Assembly (NCBI RefSeq): GCF_041381155.1 | Contig: NC_091142.1 | Location: forward strand, 38,179,604 to 38,243,603 | DNA length: 64,000 nt | Origin: Argopecten irradians | Lineage: Eukaryota > Mollusca > Bivalvia > Pectinida > Pectinidae | Direction: 5' to 3' | In this document: one piece after another, positions 26,301 through 34,982 of the stretch | How positions within the stretch are numbered: the stretch's first letter is position 1 | Layout: every line of letters begins with the position of its first letter | Position numbers and translations under genes: made by a program | Notes under the pieces: model-generated | Told to the model about the DNA's origin: nothing | The model's database searches: none | The model's input: only the letters and a program-made list of their open reading frames with translations

Positions 26301-29300
26301 GGATCAAAGACTCCTTAATGCCAAATCCTTTTGGAATATCTTCTTGTATAGGTAGTGGGCGTCGCCTGTCTTGGCCTATGGCAGGTGATTGTACCCTTCT
26401 TAACTCTCAGAAAATTTTGCTGGCTGTCTAATAATGTCCTGTCAGTTGTTTTGTGTTTTTAACCTAATTAGGGGCTGTGTTTACCCATTTTTTCAGATGT
26501 AAACATTAGTTCAAAACACACAAAGACAGTTGTCAGTTACAAACTGGAGATCCATGCTTTTTTGAAATTAGTTACTCATAGATGACAGGACAAATTCTAA
26601 TGAAACCAAATTGTTTCAAAGAAGCCTTGATTGCTAAGAAAAAGAAACCAATGATTTTTATAACACAGATTTACTGTATGTTATAAACCTTGTTAACTTA
26701 TACTCATATATACTATATATAGACCTTGTTCAGTTCAAACTGTTTTGTTGGGCCTTACCAAACTTTCACTATATTAACATGGTCCTATCAACTTCACAAG
26801 TCCATGAAGTTTGAGATTGTGTACCTGGTATAAGGTTACTACTGAAAAGTCACTTTTTTAATATAAATTGAATTTATACATACATGTTTGTATATGTACC
26901 TGAAGTGAACATGTAGTACAATTTCAATTTACCTGTGTTTTACCTGAGAATGTTTTTGTTACAGGTGAAGACAAGGACAATAAATCTGATCAGGCGACAA
27001 AACGTGGAAAAATAGCAACCAATGCTCATGCAGTTCCAAAGGGTCATGTCAAAGGGTAGGTCAGAAGTCATATCAAATGATACACATAGTTCGGATGTCA
27101 TGTTAAATGGTATGTCAAGGGTCATATCAAAGGGTAGGTCAAGGGTCATGTCAAAGGGTAGGTCAGAGGTCATGTCACATGTAAGTAAAAGACATAATGG
27201 TGATCAGAATTATTACTGGCCACTGTTTTCAGAAGAACATTCATTATTTGGACACCATTTCAGTAACTGCTGAATGCGTAAGACAGGTTACCACTTAAGG
27301 TGCTCCACCGCTGACAAATGGTAATTTTCCTCTATCAAAACCAGGAGCAGACAATTTAGTATTTTTCTTCAGTTACAAAAGTTACTTACTTTACACCATT
27401 ACAACTATTGAAAAGTTTGAGCTTCTAATGTTACTTAAAGATAAAAAATATTAAAAAATTAATTAATTGCATCCCGAAAACATTCTGTGGCACTATGTCC
27501 TATATGAAATACAGTACTGATTGCGCATGCGCCGAAAGCAAAATAATTTGTTTTAAATTATGTTTTGTGTTAATTAGACATATATATACATGATTAAACA
27601 CCAATTGTTGTTCAAATATTGGGTATCATTTATGCTCTGTCGATGGTGGAGCATCTTTAATTAAAGTTCAAAATATTCTTTTTTTTTTCATTGGGAGGAC
27701 TATCACTAACCGCTAAAGGCAGGTGACTGTTAAGACAGGTTTAACTGTATACAGTGGACCCCCGATAATCTAGAAAATTCTCAGTCTGGACGGAAAAGTT
27801 AGGGAACAGATTACCGTTACATATTGACAAAATTCAGCAGTACCAAAATTTTGTTATCTGGACGGTTTAGGCTTGGATCAAAGGAATCTAGATTATTGAG
27901 GATTCACTGCATGTTTATTAATTTAATCATTTAATTTAGATCCAGCCTTCGGCTGCCACTTGCCGAAGGGTAAATTGCGCTCCATTGTGCTGTATAGTTA
28001 AATAATTGTCTATTTTGTCCTGCATTATTGTTCGTATCCTATTATGTAATCGTGTTCGTTTTGTGTGTCTTGATTAAGAGGCGTAAAGGGGCAGATCGCT
28101 TCGAAAATTTGACAATTTTGTTTTGTCCTCACGGTTGGAATTACTTCCTTGTCCCATATTACTTTAAAGATGCTCCACCGCTGACAAAAGGTATTTTTTC
28201 ACTATAAAAAACAGGAGCAGACGTTTTAGTATTTTTCTCCAGTTACAAAAGTTACTTACTTTACACCATTCCCACCATTGAAAAGTTTGAGCTTCTAATT
28301 TTACTACAAGTTAAAAATATGAAAAATAATTAATTGCATCCCGAAAAAATTCCGTGACACTATATCCTATATGGAATGAAGTACTGATTGCGAATGCACC
28401 AAAGGCGAAATGAATTATTTTGTATTATTTTTTGTGTTAATTAGGCATATATATACACGATTAAACACCAATTATTGTTCAAATGATTAACATCGTTTAT
28501 GCTCTGTTGGCGGTGGAGCATCTTTAATAATATATATTTATTTGCTTTTCTTTCCCAGGAGCAAAATAATCATTATGAGCCAAGTCAGCAAGCAGACGAT
28601 TTCTCGTGTGAGTACATTTACTGTATATACATGTTTAAAGGTATTGTTATGTAAACTGTGAAACAATTCTTGGTTGTTTGATTTCGTCTTTTATCAAATT
28701 CATCTCAAATATCTTTACAGATTTGCATTTGCAATATTTTTACTTTAAGTTCTATTCTTAAGAAAAATATTGTTTACCCCCCGGTAATATGCTAAAATTA
28801 GTGCCTAAACTTTTGTAGAGTTCTGGTACACTAGAGAACAGCAGTGTGAAGATCCACAGATGTCACTATTCATACCTGTATCTACTCTCCCCTCTCAGGT
28901 AAGTTTTATCTCAAACAATCTTTTTATTCTGAAGCTATCTGGAATATTTCACCCCAGTGGAGGAGTTGGGGTCTCAACATATTACCATTTGGCACTAATT
29001 AACTGTTATCTTTGGCTTCAAATTGAAACCCGTAGTGGATAAATGGATAAGGCACTGACTGTAGGTTGGTACTTAAGCTTTTCTCTGTCTCTTAAACATA
29101 TCACATCCTGAAATGAGACTAGCTACATACAAGATATAAAGTAAATTCAACCCAATCAAATTACTCCTATGTACCTAAATATATAACAATCTATATTGAC
29201 ACCTTCAGGTCAGTGACTATAGAGAAATGTCGTAACTCGTCCATTATCCTCGGACCTGTGGAGACTACAGTGTACCTGAGTCACTGTGAGAAGGTTACCC

Positions 29301-32300
29301 TCATCGCTCCGTGTCGCTTCCTCATGATCAGGTCTGTACCTTAATACATCTCTCTTATATAGGCCTGTCCAGGGTAATGAACCTATGAATAATACCTGGT
29401 ACATAAGTGCTTGGGTAAAAAAGTCCACTCGTTAATTGTGGAGTCAGAATGGTTACATGACTTACGATGGTTTGTGACATTGTTAAAAATGGTGTGTTTA
29501 ATGGCTATACCGGTAGTAGAAAACACAATATTTTAAAATAATTTATAAAATATTTCAATAAACATGGGTTTTACTTAGTTTACTAACCCTCGGGAGGAAT
29601 TCCCTTATCCTTCCTATAAAAGTGTCTCCCAATCTGGACATTGGATTCGTGTTATATTCTCATGACCTAAAAACAAAATTAGTTGTTATTTCTTATTTCA
29701 GTGGAAGTACAATGTGTAACTTGCACTTGATGACCCCTAGTCGGCCGATGATCCTGGGAGGAAATGATACGATTCTCCTGGCCCCCTATCATACACACTA
29801 TGGTAATCTACAGGATCAGCTCACTACAGCAGGCATTTCTGCTGACCACAACCAGTGGAACCAGCCCCTGTGTGTGGGTAAGTTAGAACGAATAAACGTA
29901 CTCGGCCTATTACACCTTTCGGCCGGGTACAAATTGGTCCCTATGTGTCGTAGTGGAGCACTGCCTCCGAAAATCACTCGGGCATGGTTTTCTTTACTTT
30001 TTTGTAGGTTTCCAATTATTTTATGTTTACACATGCATTCACATATGATTTTTGTCCAAAACAAACATAACTACTATTCTTAATATCTACCGTACCGCTC
30101 ACAAGACGTCAAATTCACAATTTGTGGACTTGCCGTATAAATTCCCTTCAGAAAGACCTTCATATGTATTATGTAAAAAAAATAATGCATCGATGATAAT
30201 TTGATATTTTATGTGGTTCAGTTTTATTGCCTGTAAGGTAAGGGATATCAAACAAGTACAATAAAAATGCAAACAAACGTTTTATAATGGTTTGCATAAT
30301 CATTACTTTGCTCCATTAGCAGTAACAGGCACCAATTGTAGCTCTAAAGACGACACCATTTTCTGTCAAAAAGTCTTTTGAGCTACAATATTGCAGCTAT
30401 GGGTAAGTAGGCGTATCTGCTGACCACAACCAGTTGAACCAGCCCCTGTGTGTGGGTAAGTAGGCGTATCTGCTGACCACAACCAGTGGAACCATCCCCT
30501 GTGTGTGGGTAAGAAGGCGTATCTGCTGACCACAATCAGTGGAACCAGCCCCTATGTGTGGGTAAGTTGGCGTATCTGCTGACCACAACCAGTGGAACCA
30601 GCCCCTGTTTGTGGGTAAGTAGGCGTATCTGCTGACCACAACCAGTGGAACCAGCCCCTGTGTGTGGGTAAGTAGGCGTATCTGCTGACCACAACCAGTG
30701 GAATCAGCCCCTGTGTGTGGGTAAGTAGGTGTATCTGCTGACCACAACCAGTGGAACCAGCCCCTGTGTGTGGGTAAGTAGGTGTATCTGCTGACCACAA
30801 CCAGTGGAACCAGCCCCTGTGTGTGGGTAAGTAGGTGTATCTGCTGACCACAACCAGTGGAACCAGCCCCAGTGTGTGTGTAAGTAGCACCCCTAAAATG
30901 AAATCAAGACAAGGAGTAGTGTATGATTTCTGTCCAAAACCAATATAATTTTTATGCCCCCTCCCCCACCATAAAATCTAGAACAGTAAAACACAGTTAT
31001 AGTAAATATGACAACTAACGGATTGGCTTTGCTATAAGCATAGTTAGTTGTTTACATATTACAATCATCATATAGGAACCTTGATGAATGAAAATTACTA
31101 CGTTTATAACCATGAATTTGTTATAAGTGTGTTCGTTTTATTTATCGGTATGTGCTTTATTGTAGTGAGGATATTGTTCCCAATGTCTCATTGGCCATGG
31201 CATTACATCTTGTTGTGTCCTGCTTTGTTATATGGACGCAGGATGGTTCACATGTTACATTCATATCTAATTTTGCAGTTTCTAGTTTACATACTATTTT
31301 GTAAACTCATTCCTTGTCTGTAAATGAACAGATGAACTACTTTGTTCATAGTTTTGAGTGACAGAAGGTGTAAGTAGTGTATCAATGGTTTGAGTTTAGC
31401 ACATTTGATAGATAATCCACATGGATGTTGTGTGATATGAGTTGTTGACCAGGGTTTACTTGTTACAGGACCAGAACACAGAGATGAGACACCGGTGTGG
31501 GAACTGTTACCAGTTCAGGAGTTCTTCACCTTCAACATTCCATTTCAAATGGAAGGCAGCACTACAGTACGTTAAAAAACAAAAATATACCAATAAAACA
31601 CTTTGAAATAAATAAGGTCTTCAAGTTATACAAGTAATTTAAAGATAATGAGGTTCAACTGTAGAAAAATTGTCTGACATGAAAATTTATATATGGTTAA
31701 ATTCACAATTGTGATTCCTTGTGTTTCCTCTTGATAATACAGGAAATCCCTGGTGGGCTGCCAACCAAGTATCAGAAGGCGGTCACTCAGCGTCAGAAAA
31801 TGATTGACAGCTGGCAGAAGACAGTGAAGGAGGCAGGACTGACTCGGGAGCAGCGCAAAGAATTCCAAGCCCTAGTAGAAACAAGATTCCATGTAAGTAC
31901 TGTAGGAATGTAATGTGATTGTTCATCTTACGTGTTAAACTTTGTATGTAAATTAATAGCTATTCATGTACAAGGTAAATAAAGGGAAGGATTTGTATAA
32001 GCTTCGCCTCTTATCCAATCCAATTGGTAATACAATGTACTTTATTATATTTATGATCTATACAGTATTATAATTATGTATATATTTATTGTATTACCAA
32101 TAAAATATTTTGAAATATTTATAAAGAATATGTTTACAAGAAATTCATGATTTTAGCATAACACTTTTCCTTCCCTGACAAGATTCATATAAGGTGTTTG
32201 TTATATATGTACAATGAAATATGCTTATAACAAAGTAATTTCTTTGTTTCCTAGAGATTTGTTATAACCGTGTTCTACTGTATAAGAAATAACGTTATCC

Positions 32301-32494
32301 CCCTTTATACAGCTTTCATCCGTTTAAGTTTCATTTTAGTTCAATCTTTGCTGTCTATACGACTCTGCCTATTATTACATTTAGGTGTTTCATTGTATTG
32401 TATGCTAATTTTACAGGTATGGCTGGCAGAGACCGGATACAAAAGAGAGCTGGATAGTCTGGTGGCTCCACTGCAGTCTGTAACAAAGAAATGA
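8345..32494 (+). CDS. TBCCD1: TBCC domain-containing protein 1 (18 coding exons)
   Basis: TBCCD1 is a tubulin-cofactor-C-like protein that in other eukaryotes locates to the centrosome/basal body and sets centrosome and Golgi position. I assembled these exons from homology and splice sites: 8345-8437, 9600-9661, 10362-10424, 11322-11422, 11806-11914, 12179-12248, 12799-12874, 13288-13384, 14116-14182, 26264-26384, 26965-27055, 28559-28607, 28819-28898, 29209-29331, 29702-29877, 31469-31566, 31743-31892, 32417-32494. They give 567 codons plus stop with no phase conflict; human TBCCD1 is 557 residues. MSEHSVCLWVKAEPF aligns with the human N-terminus and fixes the ATG. VWRHIACNKLHLTEDLAW, LYLYIQQIYKVSLKASL and NPFGISSC follow. 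The TBCC beta-helix domain is at about residues 318-445 (VKIHRCHYSYLYLLSPL, SVTIEKCRNSSIILGPV). The C-terminus has IPFQMEGSTT, EIPGGLP and a WQKTVKEAGLT helix. In this family the GAP arginine of TBCC and RP2 is reported missing. Exon limits may be off by a few bases where splice sites are ambiguous. Confidence 0.96.
8382..8627 (+). repeat. Tandem duplications of the exon 1/intron 1 junction
   Basis: The last 56 bp of TBCCD1 exon 1 plus its GTAAGTAA donor are repeated in intron 1. A degenerate copy lies at 8445-8525 and includes a (TCAC)n expansion. An essentially perfect copy lies at 8526-8589, ending in the same GTAAGTAA. A partial copy at 8591-8627 has the donor changed to GTATAAGC. The perfect copy keeps the exon-like reading and the donor, so it is a potential alternative 5' splice site. 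Confidence 0.9.
8808..8935. mobile_element. Foldback MITE-like element in TBCCD1 intron 1
   Basis: This is an almost complete palindrome. TTCTTGGGGGATTTTTGGTC at the left pairs with a right end whose reverse complement is TTCTTGGGGAATTAATGGTC. Further in, CAGACAAATT pairs with AATTTGTCTG. It has no coding capacity. It is most simply a non-autonomous foldback transposon remnant; no other copy was seen in this window. Confidence 0.6.
10557..10720. mobile_element. MITE, TACAGAGTTATCTGCCC terminal-repeat family, in TBCCD1 intron 3
   Basis: The left end TTACAGAGTTATCTGCCCTT is mirrored by AAGGGCAGATAACTCTATGA on the right. It is about 164 bp long and non-coding. It belongs to the same family as the element at 37445-37609 and the half-copy at 26008. 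Confidence 0.65.
14183..26002 (+). repeat. 49-bp minisatellite, about 240 copies, filling TBCCD1 intron 9
   Basis: The unit in intron phase reads GTACACCACTCTTGTTATAA, then CAGAACACTTGTATTCTGTC, then ATTACAAAG (49 bp). The first unit begins exactly at the first base of intron 9. Each unit ends in ACAAAG next to GTACAC, copying the authentic exon 9 donor TCAAAG/GTACAC. Most units are identical. Exceptions are short indels (for example near 14745-14815, 19400, 20850, 23380, 23865) and recurring point variants such as AGACCAC and ATAATAG. As 49 is not a multiple of three, open frames inside are short and meaningless. The array takes up 98% of the 12,081-bp intron. Confidence 0.98.
26008..26088. 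mobile_element. Left half of a TACAGAGTTA-type MITE at the array end
   Basis: ATATTACAGAGTTACTTCCC and GGGTAGGTACC match the left half of the intact element at 37445-37609 over about 80 bp, including a shared GTCA/TTGTGAG core. No right terminal repeat follows. The half-element starts six bases after the last minisatellite unit, so it marks the array's boundary. Confidence 0.6.
27040..27182 (+). repeat. 24-bp tandem repeat over the exon 11 donor
   Basis: About six units of a GGTCATGTCAAAGG/GTAGGTCAAG-type repeat start in the last 15 bases of TBCCD1 exon 11 and run into intron 11. The authentic donor GTAGGT at 27056 recurs in at least two downstream units (near 27132 and 27156). Other units have degenerated to GTATGT or GATACA. 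Confidence 0.85.
27299..27656. mobile_element. MITE with TTAA target duplication, copy 1
   Basis: This is a 358-bp element in TBCCD1 intron 11. Its terminal inverted repeats are of the AGATGCTCCACC type, and TTAA is present on both sides (27295-27298 and 27657-27660). It is AT-rich and non-coding. The TTAA duplication suggests mobilisation by a piggyBac-like transposase, an inference from target-site preference only. Confidence 0.75.
27752..27909. mobile_element. pogo/Tigger-like MITE in TBCCD1 intron 11
   Basis: The left terminus CAGTGGACCCCCGATAATCT pairs with the right terminus AGATTATTGAGGATTCACTG. Termini beginning CAGTG(G)A.CC are typical of pogo/Tigger-family elements. It is 158 bp and non-coding. 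TA precedes the left end, but the right side has CA, so the duplication is not clean. Confidence 0.7.
28168..28523. mobile_element. MITE with TTAA target duplication, copy 2
   Basis: This second copy of the 27299-27656 family lies in the same orientation and the same intron, 511 bp downstream. TTAA is present at 28164-28167 and 28524-28527, and the termini are AGATGCTCCACCGC and GCGGTGGAGCATCT. The copies differ at scattered positions, so they are separate or old insertions rather than a recent duplication. Confidence 0.78.
29884..30403. mobile_element. Interspersed repeat inserted at the start of TBCCD1 intron 15
   Basis: This segment contains CGGCCGGGTACAAATTGGTC and GGAGCACTGCCTCCGAAAAT, and ends in a stem built from ATTGTAGCTCTAAAGA and TCTTTTGAGCTACAATATTG. 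A shorter relative lies at 62874-63085. It sits between the authentic exon 15 donor and the 53-bp junction-derived array, so it appears to have landed inside that array. Confidence 0.7.
30404..30890 (+). repeat. 53-bp tandem repeat copying the exon 15/intron 15 junction
   Basis: There are nine units. Each has 40 bp of the 3' end of TBCCD1 exon 15 (TCTGCTGACCACAACCAGTG and on to CTGTGTGTGG), then GTAAGTAGGCGTA from the intron. Nearly all units keep an intact GTAAGT donor. The repeat lacks stop codons on the minus strand and so yields open frames of over 100 codons there; these are repeat artefacts. Confidence 0.95.
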
Positions 32495-33120
32495 CCTAAA
32501 ATAGCTGTAACCTGCTAGTTCTGTTGCTGTCAGTAAAGCTTCAGTGACCCGTGAAAAGTTGTCATTGCTTTGTATCAGTACAATGGTAACTGGTATTTGA
32601 CCTTCAGAAAAATGACAGATGGAAAAATGACAGATGGAAGGCAAATACTGGAGCTGCGAAGACAAAGACGTACACAAATAAATCGATGTGTCAGCAAAAA
32701 CAAAGTGAGGAAAAATTAACACTTTTCAACTAATCTTACAGGAAAATTGATTCCTGGAAAACGTGATAAATATGATGCGAGATCTTTATCATGCATGGAC
32801 AAACTTACATATTCTCTGTATACATGAAATTAATATTGGCACAGTAAGGAGTTGTGATATAGTGACAATGTCAATTATAGACTATACAATTACCCAAGTG
32901 TTTCAGATTGATTAACAGAAGCTACATACAATGGTCTTTTGTATGTACTGGTTAGGTCCCCATTTTAAAATGGTGGTATAGTATTATCCATGCTGTCCCG
33001 TCCAGCTTTAATTTATGAAGGTGAGAACAGTTATGTCTGATAGACAAATTATCCTTCTAAACATTTACATTAGTGCTCATGTACATTTCATGATTTTGAA
33101 TAAATTTTACAATTTGTTGC
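32495..33120 (+). other. TBCCD1 3' UTR and possible polyadenylation signals
   Basis: AATAAA hexamers occur at 32677-32682 and 33099-33104, downstream of the TBCCD1 stop. Either could end the transcript. No other gene was seen here. Confidence 0.5.
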
Positions 33121-34982
33121 CATGTAAATTTATTGAATCCGTCCTAATAATATACAAGTAGTTTGACATTTTGATGTTGTGTTAAACTGAACAAGACTTG
33201 TAAGAATACATTAAGTACTGACCATGAGTGAATGAAAAGTTGGTGAGAATGTTCAAGCATTTGTTTAATGATGTTTGTATGCAAATAAATCCCATTATTT
33301 TTCTTTGGCTGTTCCTTGTCACTTCCTGGTAAGAGTGTATTTTGAAGAAGAAAATTCCAGAAGATGCAGTGATCTGAAGTGAATTTAGCTACTAAGTATT
33401 TCCTTCTCATGTTCAGATAGTTTAGCACCAAACATACTTTAAATGACGAAGAAAACTTTCAGCAGTGTTTCTCTTGTCTTTTAATTAATCATGAATTTTG
33501 AACAGCATTACATAGAAAAATATTAGACAACAAGTTCATGTTCATTATATAAAAAGAATAATTAGGTAATGAAATATATTAGAATACAGTTTTAATACAC
33601 TTAATAAGGGATGCAACTAAAAGAATCGCTGAAATTGGTTTTCTGTCAAACACACTTGTCTTGGCCTAACAGAAAAAAGCTAGGCAACCCATCTTTGATA
33701 CTCCAGGTGTTACTATTGCTGTTATTTACACCCATGTATAATATTGAAGCAAAACTGAAGGCAGCTAAACTGGCCAATCAGATATCCTTTTAAGTTACAG
33801 AGGAAGATGCCTATTTTATTATAGTGTACCATTATTTGATCCTTTAGATGAACATCATAAGGCCAAACTACCTATATCATCTGTTGTCACACACGGAGCC
33901 TTCAGTTTTGCTATGATATACCAATAGTGATAGAATATCTAGAATATCAAGGATGAGACAACTTGCACACATACTGGTACACAATGACATACCATAACAC
34001 GCACACACGCACGCACACACACACACGCATACACACGCAATATGCTTAACCTCCTTGAGGTCATGAGTCCATCAGAAACAAAGAAATAGAAATACCCCGG
34101 TAGCAGTTTGTCACTATACACCAATCATCAATCTTTCATGGCCTTTCTAACTGGGCAAGATTAATAGTCCAAGGTAAAGCCAAACCTTGAGTACCTTACA
34201 CTTACCTGGGTGCTGAACAGGTTATAAACATTCCAAGGAGATTTGAAAGACATTGGTCTGTGTATTGGTGTACATCCATAAATATCACCATACTGTATAA
34301 CATGTTCTCGTTATATTATATAGTCTTGTGTATAATATATGTACCAATTACTCATCAAACATCTGAATTACAGGAATGTTGTAAAAATGAATAAATATCG
34401 TCAACATATCTGATTAGAGGGTGGTCTTTTGGTTACAGAAAATTATGTTGAGTAATTGGGAGGGTGATTGGTTACAGTTTAATACCATGATAATTAATTA
34501 AAGGAAAGCTGATTGGTTACACTATCATAATTATCGTAATACATTGGTGGTTTGAACCATATCTTCACATCTATCATTCACAAAGTTATATCACAGTTCT
34601 GGACATTTTGAGATATTATAGCAGTTTTGCTATGCTCAATGGTTAAGTTAAATGTATAATTCGTTCATATAAACTTACAAAATAAAATCCATTGTAATAG
34701 AAATTTAAAAGTTAGATAAACATAATTTTTTGCAAAAATTTAATATTTACCCTAATTCATAATCTTAATAGCAATTCTTAAATACAGGGATCTAAACATT
34801 GGAATCAATGGTATTCAATGGTATTCAAGTTAGACACAAACATCACATTAATCAATGAAGACAATTTTCTTGTGGTGGATGAATATGAAGAGAAACTGTA
34901 TTTATACAGGGTTCAATAACTAATTTTCCAGTACTTTTCATCTTCAGCAAGGTATTTGGAGTTTAGGCAACTGCTCTCCAGT
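33121..34982. other. Convergent intergenic region with a CA microsatellite
   Basis: TBCCD1 and PLBD2 end towards each other across this stretch. It is AT-rich, with a CA/CG-rich simple repeat at about 33993-34038. I recognise no coding exon. Part of the right side is presumably PLBD2 3' UTR. No AATAAA was seen close to its stop, although an ATTAAA variant lies on the minus strand near 34740. Confidence 0.45.

Noticed and set aside
27944..27967. CCTTCGGC/GCCGAAGG hairpin as a regulatory element
   Set aside because: An 8-bp stem within an intron is too small to support a call.
30397..30890. Minus-strand open frames of 112-133 codons
   Set aside because: They exist only because the 53-bp unit lacks stops in that orientation; the repeated peptide follows the DNA repeat and the unit is derived from plus-strand exon 15.
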